Shown piece by piece: positions 1-8,889 of a DNA stretch of 64,000 nt. A program made the position numbers and the translations under genes. The DNA lies in NCBI RefSeq assembly GCF_000014805.1, contig NC_008570.1, forward strand, positions 21,001 through 85,000. The letters run 5' to 3'. The first letter of the stretch is position 1; the number at the start of each line of letters is the position of its first letter. The notes beneath the pieces are model-generated. The model saw nothing but the letters and a program-made list of their open reading frames with translations. It was not told the DNA's origin and did not search any database. This DNA comes from Aeromonas hydrophila subsp. hydrophila ATCC 7966 (GTDB lineage Bacteria > Pseudomonadota > Gammaproteobacteria > Enterobacterales > Aeromonadaceae).

Positions 1-1020
1 GGTTGGCACCAGATCGTAGTTGAGGTGTTCGCCCGGCTTGTTGTTGAACAACCGCTCCGAGAGGCGGCGACCCGCCGCAACAGCCACCGGGGTGAGCTGG
101 ATGCGGCCGGTGTTGTCACCGACGGCATAGACGTTGGCGACGGCGGTGTTCTGGAACTTGTCGGTCGGGATAAAGCCCTGCTCGTCCAACTCGATGCCGG
201 CGGCGGCCAGATTGAGGTTGTCGGTGGCCGGGACGCGGCCGATGGCCCAGATCAGGCAGTCGACGGTGAGGTGGCGACCATCTTCCAGCTGCAGGGTCAG
301 GCTCTCATCGGCGTTCTTGACCACGGCTTTCGGAATGGCGTGGGTGTGCAGCTTGGGCCCTTCCTGCGCCATGATTTCGACCAGAGTCTCGTGGATCATG
401 GGGTCGAAGTTGCGCAGCGGCGCATGTTTGCGCACCACCAGGTGGGTTTCTGAGCCGAGCGCCTGCATCACCCCGGCGATCTCCACCGCGATATAGCCGG
501 CCCCGACCACGGCAACCCGCTTGGGCTGGCTCTGCAGCTCGAAGAAGCCGTCGGAGTCGATGCCCAGCTCGGCACCCGGGATGGCCGGCACTTCAGGGCG
601 GCCGCCAGTGGCGATCAGGATGTGATCGGCGCTGTACTGCTCGCCATTCACTTCGATGGTGTTGCTGCTGACGAAGCGGGCGAAGCCCTTGATGACGGTG
701 ATCTGGTTCTTGCCCAGCACGTTCTGGTAGGACTGATGAATGCGGCCGATGTAGGCCTGGCGGGACTCGACCAGCTTGGCCCAGTTGAAGTGGTTGAGGG
801 TGGTGTCGAAGCCGTAGTCGGCGCCATATTTCAGGGCATCGGCGATCTGGCCGGCATACCACATGGCCTTCTTCGGCACGCAGCCGACGTTGACGCAGGT
901 TCCACCCAACTCTTTGGCTTCAATCAGGGCAACTTTCTTACCGTACATGGCAGCCCGGTTGGCCGAGGCGATGCCGCCGCTGCCGCCGCCGATGGCGATA
1001 TAGTCAAAATGCTGTGCCAT
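1..1020 (-). CDS. gor: Glutathione-disulfide reductase, partial (C-terminus outside window)
   Basis: FAD-dependent NADPH:glutathione disulfide oxidoreductase of the cytosol, which keeps glutathione reduced. The 340 codons visible start with MAQHFDYIAIGGGSGGIASA, an FAD-binding Rossmann GxGxxG fold. The redox-active dithiol motif GGTCVNVGCVPKK follows at about residues 39-51. A second nucleotide-binding fold (VAVVGAGYIAVEIAG, for NADPH) lies near residues 170-185, and the FAD-binding VYAVGD motif lies near residue 300. The family is about 450 residues long, so the dimerisation domain with the catalytic His lies beyond position 1. The ATG at 1020 is the only good start and matches the family N-terminus. 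It is downstream of, and in the same direction as, the histidine kinase, separated from it by a hairpin. The CVNVGC motif and the N-terminal sequence favour Gor over lipoamide dehydrogenase. Confidence 0.95.
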   Translation of the reverse strand, partial: MAQHFDYIAIGGGSGGIASANRAAMYGKKVALIEAKELGGTCVNVGCVPKKAMWYAGQIADALKYGADYGFDTTLNHFNWAKLVESRQAYIGRIHQSYQNVLGKNQITVIKGFARFVSSNTIEVNGEQYSADHILIATGGRPEVPAIPGAELGIDSDGFFELQSQPKRVAVVGAGYIAVEIAGVMQALGSETHLVVRKHAPLRNFDPMIHETLVEIMAQEGPKLHTHAIPKAVVKNADESLTLQLEDGRHLTVDCLIWAIGRVPATDNLNLAAAGIELDEQGFIPTDKFQNTAVANVYAVGDNTGRIQLTPVAVAAGRRLSERLFNNKPGEHLNYDLVPT

Positions 1021-1074
1021 TGCGAGGTTCTCCGCTCATTAAGAATGCAATCACAGCATGATGGGGATAAAGCG

Positions 1075-1094
1075 GCTGGCTCACAAGAGCCAGC
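1075..1094 (-). terminator. Hairpin between histidine kinase gene and gor
   Basis: A perfect 8-bp stem, GCTGGCTC/GAGCCAGC with a 4-base loop, lies just past the kinase stop codon. On the minus strand it is followed by a mixed CGCTTTATC stretch rather than a clean U-run. It may be a weak terminator or a readthrough/mRNA-stability hairpin ahead of gor. Confidence 0.5.
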
Positions 1095-1096
1095 GC

Positions 1097-3064
1097 TCAG
1101 TTATGTTGGATCGGCAGGCGAATATGGAACTGGGCGCCGTTGTCCGGCTCGCTGACGCAGTTGATGCGACCGCGCAGCAGCTGCACCACCAGGTTGTAGA
1201 TGATGTGGGTGCCGAGCCCGCTGCCGCCCTGGCCCCGCTTGGAGGTGACGAAGGGGTCGAAGATGCGCGGCAAGATCTCGGGCGGGATGCCGCGGCCATT
1301 GTCGCTGTAGTCGATCAGCAGCTCTTCACCCTGCTGTTCCACCTTGATGGTGATCTTCTTGGGCTTGTCCCAGTTGTCGAAGCCGTGGTTGATAGAGTTG
1401 AGGATCAGGTTCGAATAGATCTGGGTGAAGCTGCCGGGGAAGGAGAAGATCGACAGCTTGGGATCGCACTGGATATCCACCTCGCACTGGGCCTTCTTCA
1501 GCTTGTGGCCGAGGGAGACCACCACCTGGTGCAGGTTGTCGGCGAGGCTGAAGTTGTAGCGTGCCTCGGACGACTGATCCACCGCCACCTGCTTGAAGCT
1601 GGCGATGAGCTCCGAAGCGCGGCGCAGGTTGCCCTGCAGCAGCTGCATGGACTCGTCGAGGTTGACGGTAAATTCGGTGAGATAGGAGCGCGACAGCTGC
1701 TTGGAGTCGATGTGCTGCTTGAAGTCGGCCACCCGCTCCTGCAGGTAGGAGGAGGCAGTCACGCTGATGCCGATGGGGGTGTTGATCTCGTGGGCCACGC
1801 CGGCTACCAGCGAACCGAGGGAGGCCATCTTCTCCGACTCCACCAGGGTCTGCTGGGCCTGTTTCAGATCGTCGTAGGCCTTGCCCAGCTGGTCGTTGGC
1901 ATCGCTCAGGCTGCGGGTACGCTCCACCACCTTGCCCTCCAGCTGTTCGTTGAGCTGGATGATCTCCCGCTCCACCTTCTTGAGGCGGGTGATGTCGTAG
2001 CCAAAGCCGATCAGATACTTGAGGTTGGGCCCTTCGTAGAAGGGGGCGAAGGTCCATTGCAGCACCAGCTCGTGGCCCTGCTGGTCATGCATGATGACCT
2101 CTTTGTCCTCGATGGAGCCGTGATCGGCCAGGGTGGCCGCCAGCTCGTCGCGCTGGGCCTTGCTGACGAACAGATCCAGCCAGTTGTGCTGCAGTATCTC
2201 CTGCTGGTGGTAGCCGGTCAGCAGAATGGCTGCCGGGTTGATGCTGGCGATGTTGAGATCCGGCTCCATGCAGCAGATGACCATGTTGGCCGAGTTGATC
2301 AGGGTGGCGGAGAAGTCACGTTCCTGTTGCAGCTGCTCGGCGGCCTGATGGCGCGCCGCAAATTCGTCGTTCAGCCGGGTACGCATCTGGTTTAGGGTGG
2401 CAACCAGGGTGTCGAGTTCGTCGGGTTTCTTGCGGGGCAGGGGGCGCCCCTCCAGGGTCAGCTCGATGGCCAGCCGGTCCAGATTGAACTTCTGGGCATA
2501 GTTGGCGATGCGGTTGAGGTGCCGCACCACCAGGTAGTAGATGATGATCAGGATGCAGAACGAGACCACCAGGGTCTTGATAGTCTGGCTGACCATGATC
2601 AGCACCGATTTCTCGATCAGGCGCTGGTAGATCTGTTCGAGGGAGGCGGCGACGAACAGCTTGCCCACCACCTCGCCCTGATAGGTGAGGTTGAACTCGC
2701 GGGAGATGTCGTAGCTTTCCCGCTCCACCCCCTGGGTCAGCAGCGGCACTTCCGAGTTGCCGAGCATCTCCTTCACCATCACGAACTGCATGTTGGGCAG
2801 GTTCATGATGCCTTCGATCTGTACCTTGACCTGCTCTTCGTCCAGGTTCCACAGGCTGGCGGCGATGGGCTGCAGGAAGGAAGCCTCGATCTGGCCGATG
2901 CTGTCCTCGATCACGGCCACGTCCTTGCGGTAATCCCAGGCAAGCTGCAACACCGTAATGATCATCGCCAATACGGTACTGCACACCAGAATGTAGGAGA
3001 GCAGGCGGTATGAGAGTCCGTTACGGCCGACGGCCTTAGCGGTCTTGGAGAAGAGTCCTGACAT
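1097..3064 (-). CDS. Membrane sensor histidine kinase with periplasmic sensor and PAS domain
   Basis: Orphan sensor kinase of about 655 residues. A TM segment lies at about residues 19-42, a periplasmic domain of about 110 residues follows, and a second TM lies at about 154-180. Next come a HAMP-like linker, a PAS domain (about 254-365), a coiled coil, and an H-box, VAGVAHEINTPIGI, with the phospho-accepting His near residue 425. An HATPase domain follows with N-box NLILNSINHGF, G1 DNGRGIP and G2 SGLGTHIIYNL. The N-box and H-box style (HEINTPIG) belongs to the HPK4-like family. An upstream in-frame ATG exists at 3094, but AAGGA sits five bases before the ATG at 3064, so that start is preferred. 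No response regulator gene is adjacent, so its partner is unknown. The ligand cannot be predicted from sequence. It lies between an efflux operon and gor, all on the same strand. Confidence 0.85.
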   Translation of the reverse strand: MSGLFSKTAKAVGRNGLSYRLLSYILVCSTVLAMIITVLQLAWDYRKDVAVIEDSIGQIEASFLQPIAASLWNLDEEQVKVQIEGIMNLPNMQFVMVKEMLGNSEVPLLTQGVERESYDISREFNLTYQGEVVGKLFVAASLEQIYQRLIEKSVLIMVSQTIKTLVVSFCILIIIYYLVVRHLNRIANYAQKFNLDRLAIELTLEGRPLPRKKPDELDTLVATLNQMRTRLNDEFAARHQAAEQLQQERDFSATLINSANMVICCMEPDLNIASINPAAILLTGYHQQEILQHNWLDLFVSKAQRDELAATLADHGSIEDKEVIMHDQQGHELVLQWTFAPFYEGPNLKYLIGFGYDITRLKKVEREIIQLNEQLEGKVVERTRSLSDANDQLGKAYDDLKQAQQTLVESEKMASLGSLVAGVAHEINTPIGISVTASSYLQERVADFKQHIDSKQLSRSYLTEFTVNLDESMQLLQGNLRRASELIASFKQVAVDQSSEARYNFSLADNLHQVVVSLGHKLKKAQCEVDIQCDPKLSIFSFPGSFTQIYSNLILNSINHGFDNWDKPKKITIKVEQQGEELLIDYSDNGRGIPPEILPRIFDPFVTSKRGQGGSGLGTHIIYNLVVQLLRGRINCVSEPDNGAQFHIRLPIQHN

Positions 3065-3140
3065 GGCGTCCTTGCGGTCTGGATATATTGCCATTTAGTT
3101 TAACTGCTTCATGCACTTATGTCGTGTTTCGTTAGCGTGA

Positions 3141-3172
3141 TAAAAACAAGGCCCCGAAACGGGGCCTTGTTG
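3141..3172 (-). terminator. Rho-independent terminator of the RND operon
   Basis: An AACAAGGCCCCG / CGGGGCCTTGTT stem of 12 bp with an AAA loop. On the minus strand it is followed by a run of T. It lies 15 bases past the RND pump stop codon and separates it from the histidine kinase gene. Confidence 0.9.
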
Positions 3173-3186
3173 ATTAGGAACGGTTT

Positions 3187-6100
3187 TTAATGACTCCCTT
3201 TCGCCTTGGGCGGAATGGATTCGTCAAACACCGGCAGCGGTTTGTGTTCGGAGGCCAGGTAGGTGTAGATCACCGGCAGCACGAACAGGGTGAACAGGGT
3301 ACCGATGGCCAGACCGGCCACGATCACGATGCCGATGCTGAATCGCTGGGCTGCCCCGGCCCCCGTTGCATAGAGCAGCGGGATGAGACCGGCGATCATG
3401 GCGGCCGTGGTCATCAGGATGGGGCGCAGACGCACCTTGGCGGCGGCCATCACGGCTTCCATCCGGTTGCGACCGTGCAGCAGTTGCTCCTCCTTGGCCA
3501 CCTCGCAGATCAGGATACCGTGCTTGGTAATCAGGCCGACCAGAGTGATCAGACCCACCTGAGAGTAGATGTTCATGGTGGCGGCACCCCAGGCCAGCGC
3601 GATCAGTGCGCCACTGATGGCCAGCGGTACGGAGACCATGATCACCAGCGGGTCGCGGGCCGACTCGAACTGGATCGCCAGCACCAGGAAGATGATGGCC
3701 AGCGCCAGGGCGAAGGTGGCGTACAGGGCGCTGCCTTCGGTCACGAACTGGCGGGCTTCACCCATGTAGTCGTAACGGTAACCCTGCGGTAGCTTCTCGC
3801 TGGCGGTGGCATCCAGCCAGGCGATGGCGTTGCCCATGGTGGTGCCCGGCATCAGCACGGCACCTATGGTGGCCGAGTTGAGCTGGTTGAAGTGGGGCAG
3901 GGCGCGCGGCTCGCCGACCACCTCGATGCTGATCAGGCTGCCGAGCGGGATAGACTGGCCGTCGGCCGCCCGCACGTAGTAGCCCTTGATCGACTCGGGG
4001 TTGAGGCGGTATTTGCGCTCGACCTGCGGGATCACCTCGTAGGAGCGGCCATCCAGGTCGATCCGGTTGACGTAACCATCCGACATCATGGTGCCCAGGG
4101 TGATGCCGATGTCCTGCATGGTGATGCCGTAGGCACCCGCCTTGTCCTTGTCGATCTTGATCTTCATGGTGGCGGAGTCGTACTGCAGGTCCAGTTCGGA
4201 GTAGACGAAGCGTCCGCTCCCCTGGGCTGCGGTCAGGATCTCGCTCGCCACCTGATAGAGGCTCTCGAAGTTGTTGGGCGTGGTGATGACGAACTGGATC
4301 GGCAGGCCGCTCGAGGCACCCGGCAATTCCGGGAACTGGAAGGTGGTGATGGACATGCCGGGCACGTTCTCGACCAGCTTGCCAACCCGTTCCAGCACCT
4401 CTTTCTGGCTCGCTTCACGCTGGCTCCACGGCACCATGGAGGCGATACCGAACGCCTGGTTGGCGTTGAACACCCCGGAGAAGACCTGGGAGAAGGCCAC
4501 TTCCGGCTGTTCGTCCAGCACCTTGTTCACCTGCTCCATGGTGCCCTGGATGTAGTCCAGGTTGACGTTGGAGGGGGCGGTACCCAGCACGGCCATGACG
4601 CCCTTGTCTTCGTTCGGTGCCAGTTCGCTCGGAATGAACTTGAACAGCATCGGCAGGCTGGCGAAGACGATGACGGCGAACAGCACCACCACGATGCGCT
4701 TCTGCATCACGGCGTGCAGCATGGCATCGTAGCGGACCGTCATGCGGTCGAGCAGATGATGCACCTTGCTCTCGAACTTGCCCGGCTCTTCGTTGGCCTT
4801 GAGCATCTTGGCGCACATCATGGGCGACAGTGTCAGCGCTATGATGCCCGACACGAACACGGCGCCGGCCAGGGTGAGGGCAAACTCCTTGAACAGGGAG
4901 CCGGTGATGCCCCCCATCAGGGCGATCGGCGCATACACGGCGGCCAGGGTGACCGTCATGGCGATGACCGGCACGGCGATTTCACGGGTACCTATGATGG
5001 CGGCCCGGAACGGTTCTTCCCCCTCCTTGACGTGGCGATCCACGTTCTCCAGCACCACGATGGCGTCATCCACCACCAGACCGATGGCCAGCACCATGGC
5101 CAGCAGGGTCATCAGGTTGATGGAGAAGCCGAACATCTGCATCACCATCACCACCCCGATCAGGCTGAGAGGAATGGTGATAATCGGGATGATGACCGCC
5201 CGGAACGAACCAAGGAACAGGGTGATCACCACCAGCACGATGGCGGCTGCCTCGGCGATGGTCTTGATCACCTCGCTGATCGATTCGTTGATGGCAACGG
5301 TCGAGTCATAGAGGACGTTGGCCTCCATGGTGCTCGGCATGTTGCTCTTCAGACTCGGCAGCATCTCCAGCACGTCGTGGGCGATGTTGATCGGGTTGGC
5401 GGTCGGCGCCGCGTTGATGGCCAGTACCACGGCCTCGCGGCCGTTGGCGGTGGCGCGATAGGTATCGTGGCTCTTCTCCAGGCTGACCTTGGCGATGTCT
5501 GCCAGACGGATCACCTTGCCGTCACGGGTGGCCACCACCAGGCGCTCGAGCTCCTCGGTGGTGTTGACCTGGGTCTCGGCATTGCCGTTGTAGAGGGTGA
5601 AGTAGCCGGTGGCCTGGCCGGTGGCGGACTGATAGTTGTTGCTGTTGAGCACGCTCATCACGTCCGCGGCGGTCAGGTTGAACGCCGCCATCTTGGCCGG
5701 ATCCAGCCACACCCGCAGGGCGTACTTGGTACCACCGTACATGTCGACCTTGGAGACGCCGCCGACGGTAAAGAGCTGGGGCTTGATGACCCGCTCCAGG
5801 TAGTCGGTGATCTGGCTGGCGTTGAGCTCGGGGCTGGTGAAGCCGATGTAGAGCACCGCCGTGGTCGAGCCGGTCGACATGGTTACCGAGGGATCTTCCG
5901 ACTCCTTCGGCAACTGGGAACGTACCGAGTTGACCTTGGCCAGAATGTCGGACAGGGCCGCATTCGGGTTGGTGTTGAGCTTCATGTAGGCAGTGATGGT
6001 CGAGCTGCCGAGCTGGGTGGACGACGTCATGAAGTCGATGTTGTCCGCCTGGGCGATGGCCTGTTCCAGTGGCTGGGTGATGAAGCCCTGGATCAGGTCG

Positions 6101-6267
6101 GCACTCGCGCCATAGTAGCTGGTGCTGACCGTGACGACCGTGTTGGTCATCTCGGGGTATTCCCGCACCTGCATCTTGAACACGGCCTGGACACCCAGCA
6201 ACGCGATCAGAAAGCTGATCGAGATGGCCAGGATGGGCCGCTTGATGAATATATCGGTAAAGCGCAT
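3187..6267 (-). CDS. RND multidrug efflux permease (HAE1 family)
   Basis: Inner-membrane proton/drug antiporter of the AcrB/MexB superfamily, 1026 residues, the usual family length. It starts MRFTDIFIKRPILAI, the typical cytoplasmic helix leading into TM1. The proton-relay acidic pair is seen in GLVVDDAIVVLENV (about residue 400), and the matching TM10 lysine in GLITKHGILICEVAKEE (about residue 935). The internal duplication of two large periplasmic loops plus 12 TM segments is evident. The adaptor gene ends 15 bases upstream, so the two are co-transcribed. No outer-membrane factor is in the cluster, so the pump presumably borrows a TolC-type channel encoded elsewhere. It resembles the Vibrio/Pseudomonas VexH/MexK-like branch more than AcrB itself; substrates cannot be told from sequence. 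Confidence 0.93.
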   Translation of the reverse strand: MRFTDIFIKRPILAISISFLIALLGVQAVFKMQVREYPEMTNTVVTVSTSYYGASADLIQGFITQPLEQAIAQADNIDFMTSSTQLGSSTITAYMKLNTNPNAALSDILAKVNSVRSQLPKESEDPSVTMSTGSTTAVLYIGFTSPELNASQITDYLERVIKPQLFTVGGVSKVDMYGGTKYALRVWLDPAKMAAFNLTAADVMSVLNSNNYQSATGQATGYFTLYNGNAETQVNTTEELERLVVATRDGKVIRLADIAKVSLEKSHDTYRATANGREAVVLAINAAPTANPINIAHDVLEMLPSLKSNMPSTMEANVLYDSTVAINESISEVIKTIAEAAAIVLVVITLFLGSFRAVIIPIITIPLSLIGVVMVMQMFGFSINLMTLLAMVLAIGLVVDDAIVVLENVDRHVKEGEEPFRAAIIGTREIAVPVIAMTVTLAAVYAPIALMGGITGSLFKEFALTLAGAVFVSGIIALTLSPMMCAKMLKANEEPGKFESKVHHLLDRMTVRYDAMLHAVMQKRIVVVLFAVIVFASLPMLFKFIPSELAPNEDKGVMAVLGTAPSNVNLDYIQGTMEQVNKVLDEQPEVAFSQVFSGVFNANQAFGIASMVPWSQREASQKEVLERVGKLVENVPGMSITTFQFPELPGASSGLPIQFVITTPNNFESLYQVASEILTAAQGSGRFVYSELDLQYDSATMKIKIDKDKAGAYGITMQDIGITLGTMMSDGYVNRIDLDGRSYEVIPQVERKYRLNPESIKGYYVRAADGQSIPLGSLISIEVVGEPRALPHFNQLNSATIGAVLMPGTTMGNAIAWLDATASEKLPQGYRYDYMGEARQFVTEGSALYATFALALAIIFLVLAIQFESARDPLVIMVSVPLAISGALIALAWGAATMNIYSQVGLITLVGLITKHGILICEVAKEEQLLHGRNRMEAVMAAAKVRLRPILMTTAAMIAGLIPLLYATGAGAAQRFSIGIVIVAGLAIGTLFTLFVLPVIYTYLASEHKPLPVFDESIPPKAKGSH

Positions 6268-6282
6268 CTGTCTCTCCGCGTT

Positions 6283-7389
6283 TTACAGCATGGGAACCTG
6301 GTCCGGAACCTTCAGGCCCTGGTCCTGCACGATTTTCACTTTGGCGCCGTTGCTCAGGCGTACCTGGCCGGACATGACCACTTCGTCACCCGCCTTGATG
6401 CCGGAGACCACGTGCGCATCGTTGCCCTTGCGCTCGCTGACCTTGACCACCACCTGCTCGACGCGCTTCACGCCATCCTTCTCCTTGACCAGGTAGACGT
6501 TCTCGCCATACAGGGTAAAGGTGATGGCGGTCTGCGGCAGCACGATCTGGTCCTTCTGGGCCGGCAGCAGAATGCTGGCGCGGGCAAACATGCCGGAGCG
6601 CAGCTGGCCGTCGTTGTTGGGGATGTCCGCCTGCACCTGGATCAGGCCGCTCTGGTAGTTGACGGCCGGTTCGATGGCGCTGATGTGGCCCTTGAACTGG
6701 CGATGCGGGTAGGAATCCACGTTGATCAGGATGTCCTGATTCAGGCGAATGCGGGAGATATCGGTCTGCGGCACGGTGAAGCGCAGGCGCATCACGCTGG
6801 TGTCTTCCAGCCGGACGATGTCGGTACCCGGTTGCAGGTACTGACCGAGGAAGACGTTGCGCAGGCCGACTACGCCGGCAAACGGTGCGCGCACTTCGCG
6901 GCGGGCGATGGTCGATTTCAGACTCTCGATATCGGCCTCGAGGGAGCGGTAGGTCGCCTCGGTGTCATCCAGCTGGTCGCGGGAGATGGAGCCCTTGGTG
7001 AACAGGTTCTGATAGCGATCGAACTTGGCCTTGGCCGCCGGCAGCTTGGCCATGGAGGCGCGCAGGTTGGCCTTCTCGACGCTGGCATCCAGGCTCAGCA
7101 GCAGCTGATCCGGCTTGACGGTATCACCCGACTCGAAGGAGATGCTGTCGATGGTGCCGGATTGCTCGGTTGACAGGGTTACCCCCTGGTTGGGTTCGAT
7201 GAAACCGATGGCCTCGATGGTCGGTACCCAGTCGCGGGTCTCCACCTTGTGGGTGGTGACCGGAAACTCGGGCTCCGGCATGTTGGCCATGTAGTTGGCT
7301 ATCATCTTTTGCTTGAACAGGTTGAAGCCAATCACGCTGCCGAACAGGGCCAGCGCGATGAGCAACATGATGCTCATCCACTTTTTCAT
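6283..7389 (-). CDS. RND efflux periplasmic adaptor (membrane fusion protein)
   Basis: Periplasmic adaptor of 368 residues linking the RND pump to an outer-membrane channel. It begins MKKWMSIMLLIALALFGSVI, a single N-terminal membrane anchor or signal segment without a lipobox. A barrel-sandwich (lipoyl-like) half-motif, SGTIDSISFESGDTVKPDQ, follows, then an alpha-helical hairpin (about residues 100-160). The second lipoyl half is REVRAPFAGVVGLRNVFLGQ, and a beta-barrel/membrane-proximal region completes the protein. The frame stays open to 7530, but the ATG at 7389 has AGGAG upstream and supplies the membrane anchor, so it was chosen. It sits 32 bases after the tetR gene and 15 bases before the pump gene, giving a tetR-adaptor-pump operon. 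Confidence 0.92.
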   Translation of the reverse strand: MKKWMSIMLLIALALFGSVIGFNLFKQKMIANYMANMPEPEFPVTTHKVETRDWVPTIEAIGFIEPNQGVTLSTEQSGTIDSISFESGDTVKPDQLLLSLDASVEKANLRASMAKLPAAKAKFDRYQNLFTKGSISRDQLDDTEATYRSLEADIESLKSTIARREVRAPFAGVVGLRNVFLGQYLQPGTDIVRLEDTSVMRLRFTVPQTDISRIRLNQDILINVDSYPHRQFKGHISAIEPAVNYQSGLIQVQADIPNNDGQLRSGMFARASILLPAQKDQIVLPQTAITFTLYGENVYLVKEKDGVKRVEQVVVKVSERKGNDAHVVSGIKAGDEVVMSGQVRLSNGAKVKIVQDQGLKVPDQVPML

Positions 7390-7421
7390 GAACTCTCGCT
7401 CCTGAGATATGAGTGCAATGT

Positions 7422-7985
7422 TTAAGGGGTCAAAATAGCTCGCCAGCAGGCCCGGATCACGGCTTCCAGCTGGTCTTGCGTCAGTTCGAATTGGTGCACC
7501 TGGCTTTGCAGCGCCATATTTGCCACGCAATCCAGGCTCAGCACCTGCAGTACCCGGACGGGCAGGTCGATAAACAGACCCTGTTCCAGGCCCCGTTCGA
7601 AGAAGCGATCCAGCGGGGCCCAGGCAGCCTTGATGACCGGGTCCTGCTCCAGCTCTGCTCCCAGCGGGGAAGTTTCATACTGCAATTTGCATTTGAGCGC
7701 GTTCGGTTCGTCGACAAAGATGGCGTGGATGTTGAGCCACAAACGCCGAAATTGTTCGAACGATACCTCCTCTGTCTGCACGCCTTCCATGACCAGGGGA
7801 TGACACTGGAGGATGGTGTGCCGATAGAGTTGGCGGATCAGGTCATCCTTGTCGCTGAAATAGCGATAGATGGTGCCTGCCGCCACTCTGGCTTTCTTGG
7901 CCACCACGGCAATGGAGAGGCCGTGGAAACCCTGTTCGCCGAGTACTTCATGAGCCGCATCGAAAATGCGTTCTTTCTTGTTCAT
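7422..7985 (-). CDS. TetR/AcrR-family transcriptional repressor of the efflux operon
   Basis: A 187-residue repressor with an N-terminal TetR helix-turn-helix: GLSIAVVAKKARVAAGTIYRYFSDKDDL, about residues 22-49, carrying the signature G-T-I-Y-R-Y-F. The C-terminal ligand-binding region has no recognisable specificity. The ATG at 7985 gives the canonical N-terminus MNKKERIFDAA; the upstream in-frame ATG at 8045 would place an 18-bp palindrome inside the coding region, so it is rejected. It is the first gene of the efflux operon. Autoregulation through the palindrome just upstream is the simplest model: an inducer binds, the repressor leaves, and tetR-adaptor-pump are expressed. Confidence 0.9.
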   Translation of the reverse strand: MNKKERIFDAAHEVLGEQGFHGLSIAVVAKKARVAAGTIYRYFSDKDDLIRQLYRHTILQCHPLVMEGVQTEEVSFEQFRRLWLNIHAIFVDEPNALKCKLQYETSPLGAELEQDPVIKAAWAPLDRFFERGLEQGLFIDLPVRVLQVLSLDCVANMALQSQVHQFELTQDQLEAVIRACWRAILTP

Positions 7986-8005
7986 GACGGGATGATCACA
8001 ACGGC

Positions 8006-8023
8006 TGAATGAACGTTCATTCA
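8006..8023. promoter_or_regulatory. Palindromic operator candidate upstream of tetR
   Basis: TGAATGAACGTTCATTCA is an uninterrupted 18-bp perfect palindrome, 20 bases upstream of the tetR start codon. TetR-family repressors typically bind such short palindromes over their own promoters. The assignment to this repressor is by position only. Confidence 0.6.
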
Positions 8024-8195
8024 TTCTAGGGGGGCTTTGAGGCAAGTCAAGTTTTGCCCATCATCGGATTGCTATGTGGGGGGAGCCAAAATTAGCGGAG
8101 CGGGGCTGGATCCAGCCTGAATGAAACAAAAACGCTTAAAAAAAGCCAGAAATGATTGAAAAACAAGCGGTTGATTCTGCGAGATAAAAAAACAG

Positions 8196-8224
8196 TAGAC
8201 AAAGTGGGCCCCCATCATTAATAT
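8196..8224 (+). promoter_or_regulatory. Stable-RNA-type sigma70 promoter of the tRNA operon
   Basis: TAGACA (8196-8201), a 17-bp spacer, and TAATAT (8219-8224). A GC-rich discriminator (TGCGCCCC) follows immediately, the hallmark of promoters under stringent (ppGpp) control. The first tRNA starts 22 bases downstream. The rRNA-type promoters at the right end of the window carry the same TAATAT/GCGCC arrangement. Confidence 0.75.
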
Positions 8225-8245
8225 TGCGCCCCGTTCGACAGCGTA

Positions 8246-8322
<77 letters not shown>

Positions 8323-8371
8323 TCAAAAGTGCGCCGGTTAAGCGGGCGAGTTGAAGAACGAAAACAGCTGT

Positions 8372-8448
8372 GGTGGCTGTAGCTCAGTTGGTAGAGTCCC
8401 GGATTGTGATTCCGGTTGTCGTGGGTTCGAGCCCCATCAGCCACCCCA
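8372..8448 (+). tRNA. tRNA-His (anticodon GTG), hisR type
   Basis: A 77-base gene including the extra 5' G (position -1) typical of tRNA-His. The anticodon loop is TTGTGAT, giving GTG, the T-loop is GGTTCGAGCCC, and CCA is encoded. Second gene of the operon. Confidence 0.95.
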
Positions 8449-8468
8449 TTTTACAGCTTGTCAGGTAT

Positions 8469-8554
8469 GCGAAGGTGGCGGAATTGGTAGACGCGCTAGC
8501 TTCAGGTGTTAGTGCCCCCCGGGTGTGAGGGTTCGAGTCCCTCTCTTCGCACCA
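8469..8554 (+). tRNA. tRNA-Leu (anticodon CAG), leuT type
   Basis: An 86-base class II tRNA with a long variable arm (TGCCCCCCGGGTGTG region). The anticodon loop is TTCAGGT, giving CAG, which reads the major CUG codon. CCA is encoded. Third gene of the operon. Confidence 0.94.
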
Positions 8555-8627
8555 TACTTGCTGTATGACGAGGATGACCGTTCATGGTCGTCTTTGTGTT
8601 TTGAAAAGAAAGCTTTTTTTAAAGCCT

Positions 8628-8704
<77 letters not shown>

Positions 8705-8711
8705 CATTCTG

Positions 8712-8738
8712 AAAAACCCCGCTCAGGCGGGGTTTTTT
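8712..8738 (+). terminator. Rho-independent terminator of the tRNA operon
   Basis: An AAAAACCCCGC / GCGGGGTTTTTT-type hairpin with a short loop and six T, directly after tRNA-Pro. Confidence 0.92.
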
Positions 8739-8889
8739 GCTTTCTGTCGTCTGCCAGCCTGCTGCCGCAGGTTTCTGTCACGTCTGTTTACATTTCTGTT
8801 GGCACTTTCTCGCTGTCGCTTCGGGTATGCTGGGACGCAGACCCACGGCAAGTGGGCGTTATTGAACACAATTCAGGCCAACATGTCAT

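Noticed and set aside
3892..7173. 1093-codon open frame antisense to the RND pump and adaptor
   Set aside because: It mirrors the GC-rich third-position pattern of the real genes on the other strand, is rich in His, Gly, Asp and Arg, and crosses two gene boundaries. No domain or ribosome-binding site was seen.
8104..8117. GGCTGGATCCAGCC palindrome upstream of the tRNA operon
   Set aside because: Perfect but isolated, with no T-run, no repeat partner and no position relative to a promoter that would support a function.
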